Shown here: positions 54,178 to 62,337 of the stretch, piece by piece | Layout of the letters: the number at the start of each line of letters is the position of its first letter | Position numbering within the stretch: position 1 is the first letter of the stretch | Assembly: GCF_009729555.1 (NCBI RefSeq) | Contig: NZ_WODC01000001.1 | Span: 744,001-808,000 of the forward strand | From: Pseudodesulfovibrio alkaliphilus | Lineage (GTDB): Bacteria; Desulfobacterota; Desulfovibrionia; Desulfovibrionales; Desulfovibrionaceae | Direction: 5' to 3' | Length of the DNA: 64,000 bases | Translations under genes and position numbers: made by a program | The notes under the pieces: generated by a model | Told to the model about the DNA's origin: nothing | Databases searched by the model: none | What the model saw: only the letters and a program-made list of their open reading frames with translations

Positions 54178-55772
54178 TGGACTCCCTGCTCGAAATCCGG
54201 GGGTTGTGCGTCTCCTTCACAGGTCAGCCGCAGAAATCTCCTGCCGTGCGTGGCCTTGATCTCAGCCTTGAAAAAGGTCAATGCCTCGCCCTTGTTGGCG
54301 AAAGCGGCTCTGGAAAGTCCGTCACCGCCCAAGCCGTCATGGGTCTACTACCCTCTGGCTCAACCCGGGTGACAGGCTCTGTCCACCTCGCCGGAACAGA
54401 CATGATCTCAGCACCGCCTGAGATGGTCAGAGCTATGCGAGGCAACCGGGTGGGCATGATCTTCCAGGAGCCTCAATCTGCCCTCAATCCTCTCCATTGC
54501 GTGGAGAAACAGATCGGCGAAACCCTGAAGGCGCATGGACGCGTGTCCGCAGCACAGGCCCGACGCAGGACGCAGGAACTGCTGGAGTTGGTCCGCATCG
54601 ATCCTTCAGAATCACGGCTTAAGGCGTATCCGCATCAACTCTCCGGCGGACAACGCCAGCGGGTCATGATCGCAATGGCCCTGGCCAACAATCCGGATTT
54701 GCTCATCGCCGACGAGCCGACCACTTCCTTGGACATGACCGTGCAGGCGCGTATTCTTGACCTGATATCCTCGTTACGCTGTGAGCTGGGCATGGCAGTA
54801 CTGCTCATTACCCACGATCTGCGCACAGTTCGCGACCACGCTGACCGTGTGGCGGTCATGCACCAGGGTGCGCTGGTGGAAGAGGGCAGCACCTCCGGGA
54901 TATTTTCCGGAGGCAAACACGAATACACGCGAATGCTTCTGGATACGACCCTGCCCACGGAGCCGCCGCCAGCCGCAACCGGTCCATGCCTGCTAGCCAC
55001 ACGAAAGCTCACAGTGGACTTCGGACTGCCGGGGAAAATGGACCTGCGCAACGGCAAGCTCTGGACGAAGCGCCGGTTTCGGGCCGTGAACGAAGTTGAC
55101 CTGACTGTCTTTGAAGGGCGCAATCACGCCATTGTTGGAGAATCGGGGTCGGGCAAGACCACATTTGCCGAGGCTGTCCTGGGATTCGTGCGGTTTTCAG
55201 GAAAGGTCGAATTCTCTGGCCGAGACCTCGCAGTCCTGAATCGAAAGGAAGTGTTGTCGGTGCGGCGGTGCCTGCAACCCGTGTTCCAGGACCCGTTCGC
55301 CAGCTTGAATCCGCGCATGACCATAGGCCAGATCGTCTCCGAGGGGCTCAGGGTTCACGGGAGCCCATCCCGAGATGGGCTTGACGCCGCAAAGGCCATG
55401 CTGAAAGAAGTGGGAATCCACGCGGACGCCGTGGACCGCTATCCCCATGAGTTCTCCGGCGGACAGCGTCAGCGGATTGCCATCGCCAGGGCTCTTGTGA
55501 TGCGCCCAAGGCTTATGATCCTTGATGAGCCGACCTCCGCTCTGGACAAACCCGTACAGACGATGATGGTGGATCTCCTGGCGCAGCTTGGCGCAAGGCA
55601 TGGCGTCACCTACGTCTTCATTACCCACGATTTGGGTCTGGTGCGGTCCCTGTGCCATGAGATGACCGTCCTCCGCGACGGCAGCGTCGTCGAGCAGGGG
55701 TTGGTCTCCGACATCTTTTACGCTCCGGAAAATGCCTACACCAAGCGACTCCTTGCTTCGGCCCACCTCTAG
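54174..55772 (+). CDS. Dual ATP-binding ABC protein (YejF-like)
   Basis: A 532-residue protein with two fused ATPase domains, as in YejF and some oligopeptide importers. First domain: LVGESGSGKSVTAQAVMGL, signature LSGGQRQRVMIAMALANN, Walker B LLIADEPTTSLDM. Second domain: IVGESGSGKTTFAEAVLG, FSGGQRQRIAIARALVMRP, LMILDEPTSALDKPVQ. It powers import by the two permeases just upstream. The start overlaps the permease stop. The operon from 47255 to here comprises six genes in the same direction. Confidence 0.93.
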   Translation: MMDSLLEIRGLCVSFTGQPQKSPAVRGLDLSLEKGQCLALVGESGSGKSVTAQAVMGLLPSGSTRVTGSVHLAGTDMISAPPEMVRAMRGNRVGMIFQEPQSALNPLHCVEKQIGETLKAHGRVSAAQARRRTQELLELVRIDPSESRLKAYPHQLSGGQRQRVMIAMALANNPDLLIADEPTTSLDMTVQARILDLISSLRCELGMAVLLITHDLRTVRDHADRVAVMHQGALVEEGSTSGIFSGGKHEYTRMLLDTTLPTEPPPAATGPCLLATRKLTVDFGLPGKMDLRNGKLWTKRRFRAVNEVDLTVFEGRNHAIVGESGSGKTTFAEAVLGFVRFSGKVEFSGRDLAVLNRKEVLSVRRCLQPVFQDPFASLNPRMTIGQIVSEGLRVHGSPSRDGLDAAKAMLKEVGIHADAVDRYPHEFSGGQRQRIAIARALVMRPRLMILDEPTSALDKPVQTMMVDLLAQLGARHGVTYVFITHDLGLVRSLCHEMTVLRDGSVVEQGLVSDIFYAPENAYTKRLLASAHL

Positions 55773-55917
55773 TGTCTCGGTCATTCCCACCTGGCGCATT
55801 CGACACCGAGAACACGGAAAACATCTTTGTCACACCTGAAGACGCCAGAAAGCTGACCTATCCGCCCCGGAGTCGCAACCCTGCCCGACCATGACTGGGG
55901 TGCGGGATTCACCTCTG

Positions 55918-56487
55918 TCAGAAGGTGAGCGAGCCGTGCTCCCAGAGAATGCCTACGCCGATGCCGACAAGCACAGTACCCCCGAGGATTTCGGCGTACT
56001 TGCCGAGACACTTGGCCCTGACTGCGGTCTTGCCTGCCTGAAGACCAACCATGGTGAAAAGCAGGGCGACGATCCCGATGACCGCCGAAGGCCACCAGAT
56101 GGAAACTCCCAGCACCGAGAGACTGAGCCCCACGGCCAGGGCGTCGATGCTCGTTGCCACGGACAGGGCGATCAGGCTCATGCCTCGCGTCGGGTCGCCT
56201 TTGGAAGCCTCTTCTTCGTCAAAGGCCTCGCGGATCATCTTGTATCCGATGTAGCCCAGCAGAACGAAGGCTACCCAATGGTCATACGCCTCGATGGACT
56301 CCCGGACAGTGATACCGAGATGCCAGCCGATGACGGGCATGAGGGCCTGAAACAGCCCGAAGTGCCAGGAGAGCCGGAAGGTCTGGCGAAGGGAGACGGC
56401 CTTGAGGGCCACCCCGGTGGCAATAGCCACGGCAAAGGCATCCATGGCCAGGACGATGGCTATGGTGACAAGTTCTGCGGTTCCCAT
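55918..56487 (-). CDS. mntP: Manganese efflux pump MntP
   Basis: A 189-residue six-helix membrane protein; E. coli MntP has 188. The two conserved metal motifs are present: D16 in IVLAMDAFAVAIATG and the repeat VATSIDALAVGLSLS. A charged loop EEEASKGDPTRG lies between the halves. It exports Mn2+. The ATG at 56487 gives the family N-terminus; a longer frame reaches 56568. It is on the opposite strand from the Yej operon and lies between two metal-uptake modules. No yybP-ykoY riboswitch was recognised upstream. Confidence 0.92.
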   Translation of the reverse strand: MGTAELVTIAIVLAMDAFAVAIATGVALKAVSLRQTFRLSWHFGLFQALMPVIGWHLGITVRESIEAYDHWVAFVLLGYIGYKMIREAFDEEEASKGDPTRGMSLIALSVATSIDALAVGLSLSVLGVSIWWPSAVIGIVALLFTMVGLQAGKTAVRAKCLGKYAEILGGTVLVGIGVGILWEHGSLTF

Positions 56488-56732
56488 GTCTTGATCCGTT
56501 GTCTGGAGTGAAGGAAGAGCCTGTCTGTCGATGGGATATTGGGCAATGCGGTTTCCGGGCAAGATCATTTCCGGGCATCCAGTGAGCGACGGATCGGGCT
56601 CGCCTCGTCAACTCTCTGTAACTTGCCGCAAGATTGAATGGGAGTCATCAGCACCTGCCGCTGCACCCTCTGATCCCTATTCGGTGTTCGAATACGCCAA
56701 AACCGCTTCGCCTCATCCAAAGATCAACAGAA

Positions 56733-56760
56733 AAGCGCAGGCCATTGTTGGCCTGCGCTT
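56733..56760 (-). terminator. Rho-independent terminator after the FyuA-like receptor gene
   Basis: On the minus strand an 11-bp stem (AAGCGCAGGCC / GGCCTGCGCTT) with a six-base loop is followed by TTCTGTTG. It lies 30 bp past the receptor stop. The rest of the 302-bp gap up to mntP (56488-56789) holds no recognisable gene. Confidence 0.8.
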
Positions 56761-56789
56761 CAGGGTTGAGGTCGGAATCCGGATGGATG

Positions 56790-58883
56790 TTACCAGCGGT
56801 AGGCCAACTGTAGCCCCACTTCACGAGGCGGAGCTGTCAGGGAATAATCCATGGTGGACTCATACAGCGTCGAATATCGCTTATCGAAAAGATTATTGGC
56901 ATACAGGTAGATATCAAAGGACTCCTGCTCATAGCCGACTTTGGCGTTTACCGTGGCCATCGATCCTCGGGATGCGGTATTGCCGGCGTCCCAGTAAATC
57001 TTGCTGGAATACAATACGCCAGCCTGCCCCATAAAACCGCTTTGATGGCGATACACCAGAGAGAGATTGCCCGTGTAGTCAGGGGTATACTGAACTTTTT
57101 TCCCGGAATAATCCACATCGACGCCAAGCATGTTCGTGGCCTTGTACTCATCAAACTTTGCATGCGTATATCCAAACGAGGCAGTACCACGCAGCCCGGG
57201 AAGAATCTGCGCATCAAGCTCAGCCTCCGCGCCATACGCGGTTACCTTGCCCGCGTTTGTAGCAACAGGACCGCCGATGATCATATTCATCGACGTGACA
57301 TGCATGTCAGTATATTTGGAATAAAAAAGCGTGAGGTTGGCGTTGAGCCTGTTTTCAAGCCACGAGGTTTTTGCCCCCATTTCATAGTTCCAGGCATACT
57401 GAGGCTTGTAGGTGGTTTCGGTTATCCCTGGAACCACCTGGCGGCTAAATCCGCCGGGCAGAAAGCTTCGATTCACTCCGGCATAGACCATGTGCTCATC
57501 GGTGATCTCGTAGCTCAGGACCGCCTTGGGCAAGAACTCGCTCCAGGACTCGCTCGGATTTTCGTTAACCAGAGAGACGGCTCCCATGGTCGTCTTAATA
57601 TTGGCCCGGCGGTCGACATACTGCCACCGCAACCCAGTGGTGAGCTTCAGTTCGTCCACGAACAGCGGCACCTCGGCCTGACCGAAGGGGGCGAACTCCA
57701 ACATCTTGTCCTCATACGGGAAGTTGATCGTGGTTGAAGGAGTATACCATTTCTTGCGGTCCAGCTCGCGGTATCCGCCATACAGTCCTGCGAGCCAGTT
57801 GACCCCACCCGCCGAGCTGTCGGCGTTTTGGATGCGCAACTCCTGCGTCACCTCCCAGCTTGACTCCTTGTATTCGTTATAAGTTCCAGCCATGTATGTG
57901 CTGTTGTCGTGGGAGGCTTTCATGTCATCGCTGCGAAATGTGGTGACGCTTTTCAGCTCCACGGCAGAGAGGTCAACTGCACCGTGAAGCGCGGCGCTGA
58001 AAGTATCCTTGTTTCGATGATCCGTTTCGCTGGCGTCGCCATGCAATGAAGGTCCGCTTCCCCGCACAACGGGTAAGGCACCTTCCTTGTACTTCGTGTA
58101 AGTCAGGTGCAGATTGAGTTCGGAATCATCGGTGGGCAGCAGGCGAAGTTGGCCTTTCAGGCGGGTATTGCGTTCGTCGTTGCTGTCCGAGCCAGTCATG
58201 TATCCATCACGGTAGTCATGCGAACCAGACAAGGAGAAAAAAAGCTTGTCTTCGATGATCGGACCACTGGTTGTGGCACCTGCCTCCATGCTGAACTCGG
58301 AGCCTCCGTCAATGTACACCTTGCCCGTTGGAGTGTTGTCAGGTTTTTTGGAGATAATGTTGACAACACCGGAAAAGGCGTTTTTCCCATACAGGGTCGC
58401 TTGCGCCCCGCGCAGAACCTCAATGCGCTCAATATTCAGAAGAGAGGCATCCATGGAACTGTAGGAATCGACGGGAACACCGTCGATATAAATCACAAGC
58501 GGGGTTGTCTCCGTCCCCATGGAGGTGATTGAACCGCGAAAGGATGCCATGGTATTGCTGCCAATAGTGTCAACCTGCATCAGGTTGGGCACCTGGGCGA
58601 GGACATCATGGACGGTCTTCAGGTTCTTGTCTTCCAGGTCCTGTGCCGTGAACACCGTCACAGCCACGGGTGTCTTTTGCACTTCGGTCTGTCTTTTCTC
58701 TGCGGTGATCACCACGGGAACCAACGTATGGTAAGATTCTTCCTTTTCCGAACCAGCCCCGGCGTTCTCGCCCTCCAAGCTCTCTGCCATCGCCTTGGGC
58801 GAAGCCAACAAGGCCACTGCGGCCACAAGAAATACGATCATAAACCCGTTACGGATTCTTTGCCGAACCTTACTGAACTGCAT
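56790..58883 (-). CDS. TonB-dependent receptor, FyuA (pesticin/yersiniabactin)-like
   Basis: A 697-residue outer-membrane siderophore-type receptor. The signal peptide is NGFMIVFLVAAVALLASPKA ending AMA. The TonB box region is LVPVVITAEKRQTEV, the plug has SLLNIERIEVLRGAQATLYG and KNAFSGVVNIISKKPDNTP, and the barrel ends GLQLAYRW with the terminal aromatic residue. YVNNLFD-type (LYANNLFDKRYSTLYES) and NAGKVTAYGAEAELDAQ resemble FyuA. A Fur box lies 26 bp ahead of the start. It is divergent from an AraC regulator and YbtPQ-like transporter genes, the same set as the Yersinia uptake module. Confidence 0.85.
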   Translation of the reverse strand: MQFSKVRQRIRNGFMIVFLVAAVALLASPKAMAESLEGENAGAGSEKEESYHTLVPVVITAEKRQTEVQKTPVAVTVFTAQDLEDKNLKTVHDVLAQVPNLMQVDTIGSNTMASFRGSITSMGTETTPLVIYIDGVPVDSYSSMDASLLNIERIEVLRGAQATLYGKNAFSGVVNIISKKPDNTPTGKVYIDGGSEFSMEAGATTSGPIIEDKLFFSLSGSHDYRDGYMTGSDSNDERNTRLKGQLRLLPTDDSELNLHLTYTKYKEGALPVVRGSGPSLHGDASETDHRNKDTFSAALHGAVDLSAVELKSVTTFRSDDMKASHDNSTYMAGTYNEYKESSWEVTQELRIQNADSSAGGVNWLAGLYGGYRELDRKKWYTPSTTINFPYEDKMLEFAPFGQAEVPLFVDELKLTTGLRWQYVDRRANIKTTMGAVSLVNENPSESWSEFLPKAVLSYEITDEHMVYAGVNRSFLPGGFSRQVVPGITETTYKPQYAWNYEMGAKTSWLENRLNANLTLFYSKYTDMHVTSMNMIIGGPVATNAGKVTAYGAEAELDAQILPGLRGTASFGYTHAKFDEYKATNMLGVDVDYSGKKVQYTPDYTGNLSLVYRHQSGFMGQAGVLYSSKIYWDAGNTASRGSMATVNAKVGYEQESFDIYLYANNLFDKRYSTLYESTMDYSLTAPPREVGLQLAYRW

Positions 58884-58908
58884 CGCGCCATCTCCTCTTG
58901 ACCATGAT

Positions 58909-58927
58909 GATTGTGAAACTCATTATC
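58909..58927. promoter_or_regulatory. Fur box at the FyuA-like receptor gene
   Basis: GATTGTGAAACTCATTATC matches the 19-bp Fur consensus at 15 positions. It lies 26 bp upstream of the receptor start, where it would cover the transcription start. Confidence 0.75.
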
Positions 58928-59107
58928 GGCAAAAGAGTATTATATTCCGAACTCTTCATTGAACATATGACACCCTTCTGTCAGATACGATTCTTTAAAT
59001 TAATCGTGATGCGTTGTCTTGACGTGTTTATTTGAATTCTACCCAATTCCGACAAATCAGAGAGTTGCGGACGCTTCCCCGGCCTCGTGGCAAGTCGTTG
59101 ACTTGGG

Positions 59108-59134
59108 CCAAATTTGGATATAACTGTCAAATTT
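59108..59134. promoter_or_regulatory. Inverted repeats in the receptor/regulator intergenic region
   Basis: CCAAATTTGG (59108-59117) is a perfect palindrome and CAAATTT recurs at 59128-59134, giving arms AAATTTG / CAAATTT. TTGACT and TATAAC flank part of it with 15-bp spacing. In the 409-bp gap between divergent genes this may be the AraC-type activator site or a promoter. Confidence 0.35.
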
Positions 59135-59232
59135 ATCGTAGTGACCGACCAGAGGGCAGTTCACCCGAGTGGCGCTGTGCCTGAGAAATCAGCTCCATCA
59201 GAGGATGGTAAATACTTTTTTGCCATTTTGAC

Positions 59233-59251
59233 GATAATGATTTTCATTTTC
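59233..59251. promoter_or_regulatory. Fur box ahead of the AraC regulator gene
   Basis: GATAATGATTTTCATTTTC matches the 19-bp Fur consensus at 16 positions. It lies 41 bp before the regulator start. Confidence 0.8.
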
Positions 59252-59292
59252 GATTCCGGGAGATTGTGCCGGAAAGTGTGAAGGAAGAAGCT

Positions 59293-60300
59293 ATGAATTT
59301 TGACGCTATTCTAAAAGAACGACAGGTTTTTTCCAGAATGTCCAAGCTGGACATCCCGGCGACGCTGCATGCTCAGCCAGAGGATTTTACCTTTGAACAC
59401 GGCATGGTGACGGGAAACGGATTCCTGTTTGATCCGTTGCCGGGGTTCCATTTTGGTGCATGCGGACCAGTTTACATCAACGCGCCAATTGACGGTGACT
59501 TTCTTTACGACACGCAGCTCACCATCGCGCTACTTGTCCTGGAAGGCTCATGCACAATCGAGCTGGATCAATCAACCTCACACCATCTTCAGAACAGCAT
59601 GTTTTTGATAGGCAGATGGAACAATCAAGCAGGCAAGGTTTCTGTCAAATCAAATCAAACCTACTGCCATGCCGCCTTCATGCTTGAGGAAAAGGCCCTT
59701 GAGGCCGTCTTCGGATTACGGAGTGCGAAAGACATAGTGAAAACCCTGGAAAAAGCGGCCGGGCAAAGAAGAGGGGGTGCCCATTCTGTATCAGGCATTG
59801 CCGGACCAGACACCATACTCGCGGCGAGAAACGTGCTTGCCATGCAGCGCATTGACGGGCTTGACATTCTCAGGCTCAGAGGGGCTTGCATCGGGCTTTT
59901 TTCTAAACTTATTAAGACCATTTCCGCATCAAGCACTGCGTACTACCCAATACCAAATGACGACAAGATACTGCTGGAAAAACTCAAGAAGCGCATTGAA
60001 AATGACTTCCTAAACATTGGACCAGCATCGGTTATATGCGCTGAATACCACATGAGCTTTTCAAAAGCCAATAATGCCTTTAAGCATCTCTATTCAACAA
60101 CTATTGCGAAGTATATTCAGCAATGCAAATTAAAGCACGCCTATACATTGCTTCATTCTCGAAAAATGAACGTCAGCGAATGCGCCTTCGAGATTGGCTA
60201 CTCAAATGTCAGCCACTTCATCCTTGCCTTCAAGAAACAATATGGGATTACCCCTAAAAAGCTTACACATCTGCAGGACGAGGCTGGAATAACCATCTGA
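59293..60300 (+). CDS. AraC family regulator (YbtA/PchR-like)
   Basis: A 335-residue regulator. The C-terminal 100 residues hold two AraC helix-turn-helix motifs; the second is MNVSECAFEIGYSNVSHFIL followed by AFKKQYGITPKKL. The N-terminal 220 residues are a ligand-sensing domain (LPGFHFGACGPVYINAPIDG). YbtA and PchR of this group sense a ferric siderophore and turn on its receptor. ATG 59293 is chosen with AAGGAAG ahead. It is divergent from the receptor and in line with the ABC genes; a Fur box precedes it, so iron controls it too. Confidence 0.9.
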   Translation: MNFDAILKERQVFSRMSKLDIPATLHAQPEDFTFEHGMVTGNGFLFDPLPGFHFGACGPVYINAPIDGDFLYDTQLTIALLVLEGSCTIELDQSTSHHLQNSMFLIGRWNNQAGKVSVKSNQTYCHAAFMLEEKALEAVFGLRSAKDIVKTLEKAAGQRRGGAHSVSGIAGPDTILAARNVLAMQRIDGLDILRLRGACIGLFSKLIKTISASSTAYYPIPNDDKILLEKLKKRIENDFLNIGPASVICAEYHMSFSKANNAFKHLYSTTIAKYIQQCKLKHAYTLLHSRKMNVSECAFEIGYSNVSHFILAFKKQYGITPKKLTHLQDEAGITI

Positions 60301-60537
60301 CGATCCTCGACGGTACTTTACTCTATCCACCGCCCTCCCCCCGTTTAAAACCAAAGCTAAGCCTCCGCCTCAGGCGGAAGCCTGGTTTTGGTCGCATACG
60401 CCCATCGGAACGCCCCTCCATTAGCTCCTGATTGATCTTTTTTTGCCCATTGTTTGCAGGCGCCGCAACCTATGGTTTTTTGGTGGCATGATGTCTTCCT
60501 TTGGAAAAACCTGCTGCTTCCAGCCAAGGAGACGCTG

Positions 60538-62337
60538 ATGAAACTTCCATATGCCGCCACATGGCTGTCTGAGTTGCATCCAGATGGCATGCGCCAGCTC
60601 TGCGTGGGCACCATACTTGCCGTTCTGGGGGCTGTGCTTCTCCCTGTTCCAATTTTCATGGGATGGCTCGTGCTCAAACACTTCCTTGCCGAAGGGACGG
60701 CAACCGGGTTGCCAGCCATACCCTGCCTGATAGCGTTAGCTGCCGTGATAGCCTCGTCCGTTTGTCGCATAGCCTCCGCCGTGCTGTCTCACAAAGCGGC
60801 ATTCTCGCTCTCCAGCGCAATAAGCGCAGCGGTCCTTGACCATGTGGGCAAACTCCCTCTGCATTGGTTTTCCGGAAGAAGTACGGGGGAGCTAAAAAAG
60901 ATGCTCACACATGATGTAAGCCAGATGGAAGATTTCATCGCTCACAATATCACCGATTTTGTCGCCTCGCTCGTGCTGCCTGTTATTTGCATCATTGCCC
61001 TGTTTTTTGTCAGCTGGCCCATGGCTCTTTTGCTTCTGGCCATTGTTGCCACGGCCATCGGCATACATGCGAGCTCCATTCGTAATGCACAGAAAACTGA
61101 TCTCTATGATCGCTATGCACGGTCTATGAGCCTTTTACATGCGGATGCCGTCGAATTCGTTCAGGGAATGCCTGATATCAAGATATTTAACCGCTCTGCG
61201 GAATCGTTTTCGCGAATGCAATCCGCCATTGACCAATTCAGGACGATGCAGGTGGAGATGCGCGATGCCTTCAAATACCGCTGGACGGCCTTCCTGACAG
61301 TCACCACCTTTCCCTTTGTTCTGCTTGCGCTTTCCGGGGCGGCTCTACATCTGGCTAACGCCATTCCCCTTGAGAAAATCATGCTGTTTCTGATGCTGGG
61401 GATCATCATCTTTGCACCGCTGAATAGACTGGTAAGATTCACGTCCTCCCTGTTCAAGGCAATCTCGGGCTATATGGCGTTGCGACAGCTGATGAATGTG
61501 CCCGCGCAACAGGCGGGATTGCGCAAACATTCAGAAATTGAATCTGCAGACCTTGAGGTCAACGGTCTTCGCGTTTCTTACGAAGGGAAAACAATACTCA
61601 ACGACGTGAGTTTTCGGATCGAGCCCGGCACGGTCACGGCCATCGTCGGGCCTAGCGGTTCCGGGAAAAGCACGCTTGCCGCCGTCATCGCCGGAATGGA
61701 GGAAGCAGAGTCGGGACGCATAAGTATCGGCGGGATCGCATTGGAGGATTTCTCATACCCCGAACTCTCGAAAAGCATGGCGGTGGTATTCCAGCAGCCC
61801 TTCATCTTTTCGGGAACTGTAGCGGAGAACATCCGACTGGGCTCTGATCAGGCAGGGGACAAAGCCGTCAGGGATGCAGCCCGCATGGCCCACTGCGACC
61901 ACTTCATAGAAACCCTGCCCCGCGGCTATGACACGCTTATCGGCGCAGGCCAGGAGGTACACCTCTCCGCTGGGCAGCGTCAGCGGATCGCGCTGGCCCG
62001 TATGGCGCTAAAAAACGCCCCAGTAGTGCTACTGGATGAGGCCACGGCATTTGCCGATCCGGAAAGCGAAGCGGAAATACAGCAAGGGCTCTCGGCGCTT
62101 CTTTCCGACAAAACAGTGCTCGTCATTGCACACCGCCTGCCTTCCATCGCACGGTCGAATTGTATTTTGGTCATGGAAAACGGTCGCATTTGTGAAAGAG
62201 GCAGGCATGAGGAGTTGCTCGCCGCAAAAGGGACCTATGCGCGAATGTGGGAGGCCTATGCCAGTGCCCGCAGCTGGCGGATTGCCACCCTGCCGACTGG
62301 CCCCAATCACGGAAAGGAGGGGGCAGCCGTATGCTAG
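60538..62337 (+). CDS. ABC half-transporter (membrane + ATPase), YbtP-like
   Basis: A 599-residue protein; YbtP has 600. Six membrane helices lie in residues 15-310 and the ATPase domain in 345-580: Walker [18 protein letters not shown], signature LSAGQRQRIALARMAL (Ala in place of the usual second Gly), Walker B VVLLDEATAFADPESEAE. These export-fold half-transporters import ferric yersiniabactin in Yersinia without a binding protein. ATG 60538 follows AAGGAGACGCTG. The stop overlaps the next gene by seven bases, so the two form a heterodimer. Confidence 0.87.
   Translation: MKLPYAATWLSELHPDGMRQLCVGTILAVLGAVLLPVPIFMGWLVLKHFLAEGTATGLPAIPCLIALAAVIASSVCRIASAVLSHKAAFSLSSAISAAVLDHVGKLPLHWFSGRSTGELKKMLTHDVSQMEDFIAHNITDFVASLVLPVICIIALFFVSWPMALLLLAIVATAIGIHASSIRNAQKTDLYDRYARSMSLLHADAVEFVQGMPDIKIFNRSAESFSRMQSAIDQFRTMQVEMRDAFKYRWTAFLTVTTFPFVLLALSGAALHLANAIPLEKIMLFLMLGIIIFAPLNRLVRFTSSLFKAISGYMALRQLMNVPAQQAGLRKHSEIESADLEVNGLRVSYEGKTILNDVSFRIEPGTVTAIVGPSGSGKSTLAAVIAGMEEAESGRISIGGIALEDFSYPELSKSMAVVFQQPFIFSGTVAENIRLGSDQAGDKAVRDAARMAHCDHFIETLPRGYDTLIGAGQEVHLSAGQRQRIALARMALKNAPVVLLDEATAFADPESEAEIQQGLSALLSDKTVLVIAHRLPSIARSNCILVMENGRICERGRHEELLAAKGTYARMWEAYASARSWRIATLPTGPNHGKEGAAVC

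Noticed and set aside
56488-56732. Possible Mn (yybP-ykoY) riboswitch ahead of mntP
   Set aside because: The conserved loops of that riboswitch could not be found on the minus strand.
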